Of a stretch of DNA of 64,000 nucleotides, positions 42,245 through 51,381 are shown in pieces. The position numbers and the translations under genes are program-made. Position 1 is the first letter of the stretch; each line of letters begins with the position of its first letter. The notes beneath the pieces are model-generated. The model had not been told where the DNA came from, did no database searches, and was given only the letters and a program-made list of their open reading frames with translations. This stretch comes from Amycolatopsis australiensis. GTDB lineage: Bacteria; Actinomycetota; Actinomycetes; Mycobacteriales; Pseudonocardiaceae. The stretch lies in NCBI RefSeq assembly GCF_900119165.1, contig NZ_FPJG01000006.1, positions 8,222,001 through 8,286,000 on the forward strand, read 5' to 3'.

Positions 42245-43390
42245 TCAGGAGGCCCGCGCGGCCTCGTCGATGGTGCCGAACGCCTCGATCAGGGTCTGCG
42301 CGATGTCCTCCTCCCCGGCGCCGGAGAGCAGTTCGCCGAACCGGACGCTCTCGGCGGCGATCCTGGCGCTGCGGGCGAACATGGCCCGCTCGAACCCGGC
42401 GAGCGCGGTCTCGGCGTCGCCGGGGTGCGCGGCGAGTGCCTCGGCGAGTTCGGCGCCGTCGAGCATGGCCAGGTTGGCGCCTTCGCCGTTGGCCGGCATC
42501 AGGTGCGCCGCGTCGCCGACGAGCGTCACGCCCGGCACCCGGTCCCACCGGTGCCCGACCGGCAGGCTGTAGTGCGGCCGCAGCACGGGCGCGGTGTCGC
42601 CGTCGGTGATCAGCGCGGTCAGCTCCGGTGCCCAGCCGTCGAATTCGGCCGCGATCCGCACGGCGGCCGCGGCGGGTTCGGCGAAGTCGACGGCGTCGAA
42701 CCACGTCAACGGCCGGGTGAGCGAGACGTAGGTGTGCAGCGTGTCCCCGCTCTCCCGGTGGGCGAAGATGCCCTTTCCCGGCGCGGGAACCATGAGCGAG
42801 CCACCGCCGACCGCTTTCGCGGCCGCGACGTGCCGCGTGTCGGCGTCGTACAGGTAGACCTCGACGAACGCTTCGCCGACGTACTCCGGCTTCGCCGCCG
42901 ACAGCAGCGGCCGGATCCGCGACCAGGCACCGTCCGCGCCGACGAGCAGGTCCGTCACGACGGTGCTGCCGTCGGTGAAGCTCACCTCGTGCCTGCCGTC
43001 GCCGAGCGCGCGGGCCCCGCCGACCTTGTGTCCCCAGTGGACAGTCCCGGCGGGCAGCGAGTCGAGCAGCATCCGCCGCAGCTCACCGCGCTGCACCTCG
43101 GGACGGCCGCCGGTGCCGTCGTCACCCTTTTCGAACAGGACGGTCCCGTGCCGGTCGAGGATCCGCATGGCCTGGCGGCCTTCCAGGACCAGGCCGCGGA
43201 ACCGCTCGGTCAGGCCGGCGGCCTCGACGGCGAGCTGGCCGTTGTAGTCGTGGATGTCGAGCATCCCGCCCTGCGTGCGCGCCATCGGCGACGTCTCCGC
43301 CTCGTGGACGGTGGCCGGGATCCCGTGGCGGTGCAGCACCCTGGCCAGGGTGAGCCCGCCGAGCCCGGCGCCGATGATCGTGACGTTCAT
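42245..43390 (-). CDS. FAD-dependent monooxygenase, TetX-like
   Basis: This class A flavin monooxygenase of 381 residues has VTIIGAGLGGLTLARVL at the N-terminus and the DG/GD motifs LLVGADGAWSRIRP and GVTLVGDAAHLMPANGEGAN. The ETSPMARTQGGMLDIHDYNGQ and RGELRRMLLDSL segments resemble TetX and related aromatic or polyketide hydroxylases. Whether it inactivates tetracyclines or acts on another compound cannot be seen. CCGGAGGAGC precedes ATG 43390. It lies just downstream of a MocR-type regulator on the same strand, with its own 95-base leader region. Confidence 0.88.
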   Translation of the reverse strand: MNVTIIGAGLGGLTLARVLHRHGIPATVHEAETSPMARTQGGMLDIHDYNGQLAVEAAGLTERFRGLVLEGRQAMRILDRHGTVLFEKGDDGTGGRPEVQRGELRRMLLDSLPAGTVHWGHKVGGARALGDGRHEVSFTDGSTVVTDLLVGADGAWSRIRPLLSAAKPEYVGEAFVEVYLYDADTRHVAAAKAVGGGSLMVPAPGKGIFAHRESGDTLHTYVSLTRPLTWFDAVDFAEPAAAAVRIAAEFDGWAPELTALITDGDTAPVLRPHYSLPVGHRWDRVPGVTLVGDAAHLMPANGEGANLAMLDGAELAEALAAHPGDAETALAGFERAMFARSARIAAESVRFGELLSGAGEEDIAQTLIEAFGTIDEAARAS

Positions 43391-43485
43391 GGATGCTCCT
43401 CCGGTTCGGTTCGCGACCACCGAAGGCTGGCGTACACGGCTGGTACGGGACGCACACGGCACTGGCACCGCGCTGGCACGGACGC

Positions 43486-44808
43486 TCAGTCGGCCACCAG
43501 GTCGTCCGGGTGACCGGCGGCCAGCCCCGCCAGGACGCCGAGCGCCGCGGACAGCGTCCCGACCGGTGGGGCCGACAGCGCGATCCGCACCGCGTTCGGC
43601 GCGTGGCCCGGCAGGACCGCGAACGCGGCCGCCGGGGACAGCGCGATGCCCCGGCGGGCCGCCGCCGCGACGAACATCTCCGCGCGCCACCGTTCCGGCA
43701 GTTCCCACCAGCGGTGGTAGGAGGCCGCGTCGCCGCGCAGGCCCGGCAGCTTCTCCGCCACCACGGAAGCCCGCGTCGCGGCGTCACGGCGTTTCGCGGC
43801 TTCGACTTCGGCGAGGGTGCCCGTCACGATCCACTGCGTCGCCGCTTCGACGGCGAAGCGTGACGCGGTCCAGGCGCCGGACCGCACCGACGACGCCAGC
43901 CGCGCGGTCCAGGACGGCGGTGTCACGAGGAAACCGGCGGTCAGCCCGGGCGCGACCCGCTTGGACAGGCTGTCGACGAACACCGTCCGCTCCGGCGCGT
44001 ACGCGGCGAACGGCCGGACGTCCCCGCGCAGGAACGTGTAGATGCCGTCCTCGATCACCGGCAGGTCGAGCCGGGCGACCACGCCGGCCAGCTCTTCCCG
44101 GCGCCGGGGCGGCATGGTCGTGCCGAGCGGGTTGTGCAGCGTCGGCTGGACGTACAGCGCGCGCACCGGCCCGGCCGCGGCGAGGGCGTCCGGCACCAGC
44201 CCGGACTCGTCGGTCTCGACCGGCACCAGTTCCACGCCGAGCCGGGCGGCGACCGCCTTCACCACCGGGTAGGTCAGCGACTCGACCGCGAGCCGCTCCC
44301 CCACCGGGACGAACGCGGCGATCGCGGCCGCGATGGCCTGCCTGCCGTTCCCGGTGAACAGGATGCTCGCCGGGTCGGGCCGCCAGTCGCCGCGGGTGAG
44401 CAGGCCGGCCGCCGCCGCGCGGGCCGCCGGTGTCCCGGCGGTGCCGATCGGGTGCAGGGCCGCGGTGAGCACGTCGTCGCGCAGCAACGGCTCCAGCGCT
44501 TTCGCCAGCAGCGCCGACTGGTCGGGCAGGACGGCGAAGTTGAGCTCGAGGTCGACGCGGGCGTCGCCGGGTTCGGCGAGCGCGGGTTCGGGCGGGGGTT
44601 TCGCGGCCCGGACGAACGTGCCGCGGCCGACTTCGCCGACGGCCAGGCCGCGCCGGACCAGCTCGCCGTAGACGCGGGCCGCCGTCGAGTTCGCGATGCC
44701 GCGCTGCCGCGCGAACCGGCGCTGCGGCGGGAGCCGGTCGCCGGGGCGGAGGCGGCCGGCCTCGATGTCGGCGGCGAGGGCGTCGGCGACGACGCGGTAG
44801 TCGTCCAT
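43486..44808 (-). CDS. MocR-family (GntR HTH + aminotransferase-like) regulator
   Basis: The 440-aa protein has a GntR winged HTH in the first 70 residues (RLRPGDRLPPQRRFARQRGIANSTAARVYGEL). A fold-type-I aminotransferase domain follows, with the PLP-lysine context FVDSLSKRVAPGLTAGF and LYVQPTLHNPLGTTM. MocR regulators use PLP as effector and commonly control a divergent gene; here that is an O-methyltransferase, and the TetX-like gene follows on the same strand. ATG 44808 is preceded by GGGAAGG; GTG 44814 is an alternative. Confidence 0.9.
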   Translation of the reverse strand: MDDYRVVADALAADIEAGRLRPGDRLPPQRRFARQRGIANSTAARVYGELVRRGLAVGEVGRGTFVRAAKPPPEPALAEPGDARVDLELNFAVLPDQSALLAKALEPLLRDDVLTAALHPIGTAGTPAARAAAAGLLTRGDWRPDPASILFTGNGRQAIAAAIAAFVPVGERLAVESLTYPVVKAVAARLGVELVPVETDESGLVPDALAAAGPVRALYVQPTLHNPLGTTMPPRRREELAGVVARLDLPVIEDGIYTFLRGDVRPFAAYAPERTVFVDSLSKRVAPGLTAGFLVTPPSWTARLASSVRSGAWTASRFAVEAATQWIVTGTLAEVEAAKRRDAATRASVVAEKLPGLRGDAASYHRWWELPERWRAEMFVAAAARRGIALSPAAAFAVLPGHAPNAVRIALSAPPVGTLSAALGVLAGLAAGHPDDLVAD

Positions 44809-44916
44809 GTCCACCTTCCCGCCTCCGACCGGTCGGTGAGCATGATCCCACTCGGGCCGGACCGCCGAGGACCTCGGGCCGGGCCCCGAGCCCGCTAGAT
44901 TGGCCGAGGAGGTGTC

Positions 44917-45573
44917 ATGACCGACAAGACCTGGGCCGAAGTCGACGAGTACCTCGCCGGAGCCGTGCTCGCTCCCGATCCCGTGCTCGACGCCGCGCTG
45001 GCGGACTCGGCCGCCGCCGGGCTGCCGCCGATCGCCGTCGCGCCCAACCAGGGCAAGCTGCTGCACCTGCTGGCCCGCCAGGCCGGCGCCCGCTCGATCC
45101 TGGAGATCGGCACGCTCGGCGGGTACAGCACGATCTGGCTGGCCCGCGCGCTCCCGCCCGACGGCAAGCTCGTGACCTGCGAATACGACCCCAAGCACGC
45201 CGAAGTCGCGAAGGCCAACCTGGCGCGGGCGGGCTTCGGCGAAGACGTCGTCGACATCCGGGTCGGCGCCGCCCTCGACACGCTGCCGTCGCTCACCGGC
45301 CCGTTCGACTTCGTGTTCATCGACGCCGACAAGGCCAACCTCGCGAACTACGTCCGGGCCGCGCTGGAGCTGACGCGCCCGGGTTCGACGATCGTCGTCG
45401 ACAACGTCGTCCGCCAGGGCAAGGTGACCGACCCGGCGAGCGCCGACCCGAACGTGCAGGGCGCGCGGCGGATGTTCGACCTGCTCGCCGCCGAGCCGCG
45501 GCTGGACGCGACCGCCGTCCAGACCGTGGGCGCCAAGGGGCACGACGGGTTCGTGCTGGCCCTGGTGCGCTGA
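44917..45573 (+). CDS. SAM-dependent O-methyltransferase, COMT/CCoAOMT-like
   Basis: This 218-aa class I methyltransferase of the O-methyltransferase family 3 type has the SAM loop ILEIGTLGGYSTIWLARALP, acidic DFVFIDADKANLANYV with the metal/catalytic aspartates, and IVVDNVVRQGKV. The expected substrate is a catechol or other vicinal diol. It is divergent from the MocR regulator. TAGATT (44896-44901) and GAGGAGG before ATG 44917 form a clear promoter and ribosome binding site. It ends one base before the end of the convergent PBP gene. Confidence 0.92.
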   Translation: MTDKTWAEVDEYLAGAVLAPDPVLDAALADSAAAGLPPIAVAPNQGKLLHLLARQAGARSILEIGTLGGYSTIWLARALPPDGKLVTCEYDPKHAEVAKANLARAGFGEDVVDIRVGAALDTLPSLTGPFDFVFIDADKANLANYVRAALELTRPGSTIVVDNVVRQGKVTDPASADPNVQGARRMFDLLAAEPRLDATAVQTVGAKGHDGFVLALVR

Positions 45574-45574
45574 C

Positions 45575-47497
45575 TCACCGCGGCGGCCGCACCACCGGCG
45601 GCGGGCCCCCGGCGACCGGCCGGGCCGGCCCGCTCGCCGACGCCGCCGTCATGAACCCGCGCCAGACGTCGGCCGGGACGGCGTCACCGGTCAGCTCGGC
45701 GCCGGTGGCGTCCTTGAGCCGCCGTTCGTCGTCGGAGCCGATCCACACCGCGGCCACCAGCTCCGGCGTGTAGCCGACGGCCCAGGCGTCCTGGTTGCCG
45801 GGACTGCTGCCGTGCCCGGCCTCGCCGGTGCGCAGCGCGGCCGCGCGCCCGTCCGGCAGGCTCGTGGCCAGCGTGCCGGTGACGTCGCGGGCGATGCGGC
45901 GGCTTGCGTCGCCGTCGCCGTCGTCGAAGGCGGGGCGCGCGGCGTCGGTGTGCTCCCAGACGACCGCGCCGCTCTCGTCCCGCACGCGCGACACCAGGTG
46001 CGGGGTGGTGCGGCGGCCGTCGGCGGCGAAGGTCGCGTAGGCGCCGGCCACGTCCAGCGGCCGCAACGGATACCGGCCGACCGCGATGCCCGCGCCGATG
46101 AGGAACCCGTCCTTCTCCCGCATCGTCGGGGTGCCGTCGACGGTCTCCGGGATGCCGGCCTGGCGCGCGGTCTCGCTCAGCGCGTCCGGGCCGAGCTTCT
46201 TCGCCAGGGCGACGAACGGGCCGTCGGCGTGGACCCGCATCGCCGTGCGCGGGGTGCACTTGGGCCCGCAGACGTCCGGGTAGGTGAAGTCCTCGCCGAG
46301 GAACCGCTGGTTCACCGGGGACGAGATCAGCTGGTCGGTGCCGTAGCCGTGGCGCAGGGCCGCGGCGAGCGTGAACGGGTGGAACGCCGTGCCCGCGGCG
46401 TGCGGGGTGCCCGCGTAGTCGCGCACGCCCTGGTCACCGCCCTGGTAGGCGCGGACGGCGCCGGTCTTCGGGTCGATCGCGACCATCGCGCCGCGGAACT
46501 CCTTCGGCTCGCCCGCGAGCCGGTCCCGCAACGTCCTCTTCGCGGCGTCCTGCAGGCCGCGGTCCAGCGTCGTCTCGACCGTCATGTCGCCCTGCTGCAA
46601 CCGGCCGAGCGGGAAGCCCTCACGGTCCAGCTCGGCCAGGACGGCCTGCTTGACGTGGAACTCGTCGTAGGTGAGGCGGCCGGCCCGGGTCTCCGACGGC
46701 GGCTGGATCTCGGCTCCGGGGTAGGCCAGCTGCTCGTCGTTCTTCACGTAACCGCGGCTCACGAGCTTGTCGCGCACGTACTGCCAGCGCCGCGCGGCGT
46801 GCGCGTCGCCGGAGGCGGCCGGGTCGTGCACCGACGGCGACTGGATCATCCCGGCGAGGAAGGCGGCTTCGCTCCAGGTGATCGAGTCGTCGAGGTTCTT
46901 GCCGAAGTAGGCGTGCATCGCCGCGGCGGGCCCGAACGTGCCGCGGCCGAAGGAGATGATGTTGACGTAGCTTTCGAAGATCTGCTCCTTGCTCTGCTCT
47001 TGGGTGATCTTCGTGGCCAGCACCAGCTCGGCGAACTTGCGCCCGAGGGTGGCGTCGTCGTCGCCGGTGGACTTCTTGATGTACTGCTGGGTGATCCCGG
47101 ACCCGCCGCCGACGCCGGTGACGAACGCGCGGCCGATGCCGGTCGGGTCGAAGCCCTGGTTGTCCCAGAAGGTCGGGTCTTCGGTGGCGATGATGGCGTC
47201 ACGCAGCTTCGCGGGGATCTGCGCGTAGGGCACGAAGGTGCGGTCGCCGTCGGCCGGGACCACCTTGAGCAGCGGCGATCCGTCGGCGTACTGCAGGACG
47301 ACGGTCTTGTCGAGCCCGGCGAGGACGTCGCGAGGGCTGCGGACGTCGAGGACGAGGTAGGCGATCCAGAAGGCGATCAGCGGCCCGCCGACGAGCACGC
47401 CCGCGGTCCGGCAGGCGATCCGGCGGACGCGCCGCCATCGGCGGCGGCGGGGCGGGGTGTCCGGCTTCTGGTCTGCTTCGTCCGTCGGCGAGGTCAC
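45575..47497 (-). CDS. Class A penicillin-binding protein with intact glycosyltransferase and degenerate transpeptidase domain
   Basis: This 640-residue protein has a short basic cytoplasmic start and one membrane helix. A GT51 domain follows, with catalytic E106 in ATEDPTFW, GGSGITQQYIKK, and RKFAELVLATKI before YVNIISFGRG. The C-terminal transpeptidase domain aligns in length, but its three active-site motifs are lost: SxxK reads TAFH (370-373), SxN reads HAD (423-425) and KTG reads RTGE (556-559). It should still polymerise glycan strands but is unlikely to cross-link peptides or bind beta-lactams. GTG 47497 gives the start. Confidence 0.92.
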   Translation of the reverse strand: MTSPTDEADQKPDTPPRRRRWRRVRRIACRTAGVLVGGPLIAFWIAYLVLDVRSPRDVLAGLDKTVVLQYADGSPLLKVVPADGDRTFVPYAQIPAKLRDAIIATEDPTFWDNQGFDPTGIGRAFVTGVGGGSGITQQYIKKSTGDDDATLGRKFAELVLATKITQEQSKEQIFESYVNIISFGRGTFGPAAAMHAYFGKNLDDSITWSEAAFLAGMIQSPSVHDPAASGDAHAARRWQYVRDKLVSRGYVKNDEQLAYPGAEIQPPSETRAGRLTYDEFHVKQAVLAELDREGFPLGRLQQGDMTVETTLDRGLQDAAKRTLRDRLAGEPKEFRGAMVAIDPKTGAVRAYQGGDQGVRDYAGTPHAAGTAFHPFTLAAALRHGYGTDQLISSPVNQRFLGEDFTYPDVCGPKCTPRTAMRVHADGPFVALAKKLGPDALSETARQAGIPETVDGTPTMREKDGFLIGAGIAVGRYPLRPLDVAGAYATFAADGRRTTPHLVSRVRDESGAVVWEHTDAARPAFDDGDGDASRRIARDVTGTLATSLPDGRAAALRTGEAGHGSSPGNQDAWAVGYTPELVAAVWIGSDDERRLKDATGAELTGDAVPADVWRGFMTAASASGPARPVAGGPPPVVRPPR

Positions 47498-47572
47498 GAA
47501 TGGATGACGGCCGAACGGGTGACAAGGTTCTGCCGAGGTTGTTCGAATCCTGTCAGGAACTTTCGGGACGCG

Positions 47573-48292
47573 TCAGGACAGGAAGGCCCGCAGGAGCGAC
47601 GCCGTGCCCTCGATGTGCTCGGCCATTGCCCGGCGGGCGGCGGGGGCGTCGCCGGCCAGTATCGCGTCGACGATCGCCTCGTGCTGGGCGTTGGAGTGCT
47701 CCAGGTTGGGCGGCAGCAGCGGGATCCGGTCGAGCAGCTGGTTGACGCGGGTGCGGGCGTCGGCCATCGCCGTGGTCAGCGAGCCGGACGCGGTCACCTC
47801 GGCGATCGCCAGGTGCAGGCGGGAGTCCTTGCGGCGGTAGTCGCCGAGCTCGGCGCCCGCGGCCTCGGCGAGCGTGCCGGTGAGGTGCTGCCGGTCGGCG
47901 CGGCTGAGCGAGCGGGCGGCGGCCATCTCGGCGGCACCGGTCTCCAGGACGTACCGCAGGCACAGCGCGTCCTCGAGCGCGACGGCGTCGACCTTGCCGC
48001 CGGGCTCGGGCGGAGCGGGAAGCGTGTCGTGCACGAACGTGCCGCCGTACCGGCCCCGCCGTGACTCCACGTAACCGGCGTCGGAGAGGGCGCGGATGGC
48101 TTCGCGGAGGGTCACCCGGCTGACCCCGAGGCGTTCGGCGAGCTCGCGTTCCGACGGCAGCCGCTCCCCCGCGCCGACCACGCCGAGGCGGATGGCCTGC
48201 AGCAGCCGTTCGACGGTCTCCTCGAAGGCGTTGCCGGCCCGGACCGGCCGGAACAGCGCCTCACCGGCGTTCACCACCGAGGTCGACTCCAT
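47573..48292 (-). CDS. GntR-family (FadR/FCD) transcriptional regulator
   Basis: This 239-residue FCD-type regulator has winged HTH at residues 25-80 (GAGERLPSERELAERLGVSRVTLREAIRALSDAGYV) and a helical effector domain with metal-site residues in YRRKDSRLHLAIAEV and QHEAIVDAI. The family binds carboxylic acids. No obvious target lies beside it; PBP and a small protein gene flank it. TAAACT ends six bases before ATG 48292, so the message is probably leaderless. Confidence 0.9.
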   Translation of the reverse strand: MESTSVVNAGEALFRPVRAGNAFEETVERLLQAIRLGVVGAGERLPSERELAERLGVSRVTLREAIRALSDAGYVESRRGRYGGTFVHDTLPAPPEPGGKVDAVALEDALCLRYVLETGAAEMAAARSLSRADRQHLTGTLAEAAGAELGDYRRKDSRLHLAIAEVTASGSLTTAMADARTRVNQLLDRIPLLPPNLEHSNAQHEAIVDAILAGDAPAARRAMAEHIEGTASLLRAFLS

Positions 48293-48298
48293 CCCGCG

Positions 48299-48304
48299 AG
48301 TTTA
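48299..48304 (-). promoter_or_regulatory. -10 box of a leaderless promoter for the GntR gene
   Basis: On the minus strand TAAACT is followed by six bases and ATG 48292, the same spacing seen at several other regulator genes in this window. Confidence 0.45.
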
Positions 48305-48441
48305 GGCGCACCCGGGAGGTGGCCGCCGAGGCCGGCGCCGGTCACACTGTGTTCGCGGCGCGGAAAACCGGTGGAACCGGACGGCCACTGTCGGCAACGA
48401 TGACAAGACCGACACCGAACATCGACGCAGGGGGCGATCCG

Positions 48442-48633
48442 GTGCACTTCCTGATGGCCGAAGATCTGGTCCACGAGCGAGAAGACGAGCTGCGCCACGG
48501 AGTCAGCCGCCCACCGGGCCCGGGCCGCACGCTGCCGAGCCGCAGCCCGGGAACGAGGAAGCAGCAGCTGGGCTGGCGCCTGGTCGAGGTGGGGCTGCGG
48601 CTGGCGGTGGAGCCGGAGGACCGGCGGAACTGA
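48442..48633 (+). CDS. Small hypothetical helical protein
   Basis: The 63-residue product begins VHFLMAEDLVHEREDELRHG and ends with LGWRLVEVGLRLAVEPEDRRN. The pattern of a charged helix, Arg/Pro-rich middle and amphipathic LGWRLVEVGLRL end resembles many short uncharacterised actinobacterial proteins, so I believe it is real. GTG 48442 has GCAGGGGGCG at ribosome-binding distance; ATG 48400 (77 aa) is the alternative. Function unknown. It stands alone, with a repeat-rich stretch behind it. Confidence 0.6.
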   Translation: MHFLMAEDLVHEREDELRHGVSRPPGPGRTLPSRSPGTRKQQLGWRLVEVGLRLAVEPEDRRN

Positions 48634-48689
48634 CCCGTCGGCCCGGACTCGCGCTGGTCACCACCGCCGCTGACCGGCGCACCGCGCCG

Positions 48690-48870
48690 CAGGCCAAGCC
48701 GCTGCCCGGCCCCGTCAAACGGCGCGGCCCGAGTGCTCCCGCCACAGGCCAAGCCACCGCCCGGCACCGCCACACCGCGCCGCCCGCCTCCCGCCGCAGG
48801 CCAAGCCACCGCCCGGCACCGCCACACCGAGCCGCCCGCCTCCCGCCGAGCCGCTGCCCGGCACCGGGGC
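48690..48870. repeat. Degenerate tandem repeats of about 52 bp
   Basis: CAGGCCAAGCCACCGCCCGG begins at 48745 and again exactly 52 bases later at 48797, in units that also share CACCGCCACACCG and CCGCCCGCCTCCCGC. Diverged copies start near 48690 and 48849. This fills most of the 364 bases between the small gene and sdaA, where I see no gene. Open frames here exist on both strands but only reflect the GC-rich repeat. Confidence 0.7.
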
Positions 48871-48997
48871 GACCCGCCGCCAGCGGCGCCTCGCCGGGGC
48901 CACCTGGCCCAGCCGCCAGCGCCACCACCGGCTACCCGCCACCGGCCACCCAGGCCAACCCGCACCGGCGCACCACCGGACCCGCGCCCCGCCGGCG

Positions 48998-50365
48998 TCA
49001 GCACTCGATGACGTTCACCGCCAGGCCGCCTCGGGCCGTCTCCTTGTACTTCACGCTCATGTCCGCGCCCGTCTCGCGCATCGTCTTGATCGCCTTGTCC
49101 AGTGTCACCACGTGGCTTCCGTCGCCGCGCATCGCCATCCGGGCCGCGTGGATCGCCTTCGACGCTCCCACCGCGTTGCGCTCGATGCACGGGATCTGGA
49201 CCAGGCCGCCCACCGGGTCGCACGTCAGGCCCAGGTGGTGCTCCACGCCGATCTCCGCCGCGTTCTCCACCTGCGCCGGCGTTCCGCCCAGCACTTCCGT
49301 CAGGCCCGCCGCCGCCATGGCCGAGGCCGAGCCGACCTCGCCCTGGCAGCCGACCTCCGCTCCCGAGATCGAGCCCGTCTGCTTGAGGATCGAACCGATC
49401 GCGCCGGCCGTCAGCAGGAACTTCACGATCCCGTCGTCGTTCGAGTGCCGGATGAACCGCTGGTAGTAGTGCAGCACCGCCGGGATGATGCCCGCCGCGC
49501 CGTTGGTCGGGGCCGTCACCACCCGGCCGCCGGCCGCGTTCTCTTCGTTGACCGCCAGCGCGTACAGGCTCACCCAGTCCATTGCGTACAACGGGTCGTC
49601 CGCGCCGTCCTCGGCGAGGAGCTTCTCGTGCAACGCCTTCGCCCGGCGCGGGACCTTCAGCCCGCCCGGCAGGACGCCTTCGTGCGTGCAGCCGTTGCGG
49701 ACGCACTCCGCCATGACCGCCCAGATCCGCAGCAGCCCGTCGCGGACCTCCTCGCGCGAACGCCAGGCCAGCTCGTTCTCCAGCATGATCTCGCTGATCG
49801 ACAGGCCGGTCGCCGAACAGTGCGCCAGCAGGTCCGCGCCCGTGCGGAACGGGTACGGCACCGGTGTCGAGTCCTCGACGAACACCGTGTCCGTCTCGTA
49901 CGACTCGTCGCGGACGAACCCGCCGCCCACCGAGTAGTACGTCCGTTCGCGCAGCAGGACACCCGACGCGTCGAACGCGCGGAACACCATGCCGTTCGGG
50001 TGCGCGGGCAGCGACTTGCGGCGGTGCATGGTGAGGTCGGTGTCCTCGTCGAACGCGATTTCGTGCGTGCCGCCCAGCCGCAGCCTGCCGGATTCGCGAA
50101 TCGACGCGATGCGCTCCGGCACGGTGTCCGTGTCGATTTCCTCCGGACGCTCGCCCGACAAGCCGAGCAGGACGGCCTTGTCGCTGCCGTGGCCGAACCC
50201 GGTCGCGCCGAGGGAGCCGAACAGCTCGGCCTGTACCCGCGCGGTCCGGGCCAGGTCGGCGCCGAGTCCGTCCACGAAGGTCAGTGCCGCCCGCATCGGC
50301 CCGACGGTGTGGCTGCTCGACGGGCCGATGCCGATGGAAAACAGGTCGAAGACGCTGATCGCCAT
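48998..50365 (-). CDS. sdaA: L-serine ammonia-lyase (deaminase), single-chain type
   Basis: This enzyme converts L-serine to pyruvate and ammonia with a [4Fe-4S] cluster. The 455-aa protein joins both domains in one chain. The N-terminal part starts [24 protein letters not shown], and the C-terminal catalytic part has [28 protein letters not shown] and cluster cysteines in [18 protein letters not shown] and the NVIEC end. GGAAGGGGCAG precedes ATG 50365. It follows lipA by 14 bases in the glycine-cleavage operon, so serine made by GlyA can be drained to pyruvate. Confidence 0.96.
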   Translation of the reverse strand: MAISVFDLFSIGIGPSSSHTVGPMRAALTFVDGLGADLARTARVQAELFGSLGATGFGHGSDKAVLLGLSGERPEEIDTDTVPERIASIRESGRLRLGGTHEIAFDEDTDLTMHRRKSLPAHPNGMVFRAFDASGVLLRERTYYSVGGGFVRDESYETDTVFVEDSTPVPYPFRTGADLLAHCSATGLSISEIMLENELAWRSREEVRDGLLRIWAVMAECVRNGCTHEGVLPGGLKVPRRAKALHEKLLAEDGADDPLYAMDWVSLYALAVNEENAAGGRVVTAPTNGAAGIIPAVLHYYQRFIRHSNDDGIVKFLLTAGAIGSILKQTGSISGAEVGCQGEVGSASAMAAAGLTEVLGGTPAQVENAAEIGVEHHLGLTCDPVGGLVQIPCIERNAVGASKAIHAARMAMRGDGSHVVTLDKAIKTMRETGADMSVKYKETARGGLAVNVIEC

Positions 50366-50379
50366 TGATCTGCCCCTTC

Positions 50380-51381
50380 CTATCGCGCCAGCAGCGAGCT
50401 GGCTTCTTGCGCGGCCGGGCCCTGGTCGGCGAGGTGGGCCAGGTTTTCCGGCAGTTCTTCCCCGCGGTGGGCCTTGGTCTGGGCGTAAAGCCGGCCCGCG
50501 CGGTAGGACGACCGCACCAGCGGACCCGCCATCACACCGGCGAAGCCCATCGCCTCGGCGGCCTGGGAGTGCTCGACGAACTCCTCCGGCTTCACCCACC
50601 GATCCACCGGATGATGCCGCGGCGACGGACGCAGATACTGCGTGATCGTCAAGATCTCGCACCCCGCGTCCACCAGGTCCCGCATCGCAGGGGCGACCTC
50701 CTCGGGGGTTTCGCCCATGCCCAGGATCAGGTTCGACTTCGTCACCAGCCCCGCCTCACGCGCCTTGGTGATGACCTCCAGCGACCGCGCGTACCGGAAC
50801 CCCGGACGGATCCGCTTGAAAATCCGCGGCACCGTCTCCACGTTGTGGGCCAGCACCTCGGGCCGCGACCCGAAGACCTCGGCCAGCTGCGCAGGGTCGG
50901 CGTTGAAGTCCGGGATCAGCAGCTCGACGCCGGTGCCCGGGTTCAGCTCGTGGATCTGCCGCACCGTCTCCGCATACAACCACGCACCACCATCGGGAAG
51001 ATCGTCCCGCGCCACACCCGTCACGGTCGAATACCGCAACCCCATCGCCTGCACCGACTCCGCGACCTTCCGCGGCTCGGTGCGGTCCAGCTGGGCGGGC
51101 TTGCCCGTGTCGATCTGACAGAAGTCGCACCGCCGCGTGCACTGATCCCCACCGATCAGGAACGTGGCCTCACGATCCTCCCAGCACTCGTAAATGTTGG
51201 GACAACCCGCCTCTTCACACACCGTGTGCAGACCCTCACGGCGCACCAGACCCTTGAGTTCGGTGAACTCCGGCCCCATCCGCACCCGCGTCTTGATCCA
51301 CGACGGCTTCTTCTCGATCGGCGTCTCGCTGTTGCGGACTTCCAGACGCAGCAGCTTCCGGCCCTCGGGCAGCGCGCTCAT
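50380..51381 (-). CDS. lipA: Lipoyl synthase
   Basis: LipA inserts two sulfurs into octanoyl groups on lipoyl domains, here those of GcvH. The 333-residue radical-SAM enzyme has both clusters: the auxiliary one from C55, C60 and C66 ([12 protein letters not shown]) and the SAM one from C81, C85 and C88 (CTRRCDFC), and the closing RSSYRAG motif. ATG 51381 overlaps the glyA stop (ATGA). No octanoyltransferase (lipB) is in the window; a second lipA beside lipB elsewhere in the genome would make this a glycine-cleavage-specific copy. Confidence 0.96.
   Translation of the reverse strand: MSALPEGRKLLRLEVRNSETPIEKKPSWIKTRVRMGPEFTELKGLVRREGLHTVCEEAGCPNIYECWEDREATFLIGGDQCTRRCDFCQIDTGKPAQLDRTEPRKVAESVQAMGLRYSTVTGVARDDLPDGGAWLYAETVRQIHELNPGTGVELLIPDFNADPAQLAEVFGSRPEVLAHNVETVPRIFKRIRPGFRYARSLEVITKAREAGLVTKSNLILGMGETPEEVAPAMRDLVDAGCEILTITQYLRPSPRHHPVDRWVKPEEFVEHSQAAEAMGFAGVMAGPLVRSSYRAGRLYAQTKAHRGEELPENLAHLADQGPAAQEASSLLAR

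Noticed and set aside
35266..45573. Secondary-metabolite cluster (exporter, reductases, monooxygenase, methyltransferase)
   Set aside because: No core biosynthetic gene such as PKS, NRPS, terpene synthase or RiPP enzyme is present, and the genes belong to several separate transcription units.
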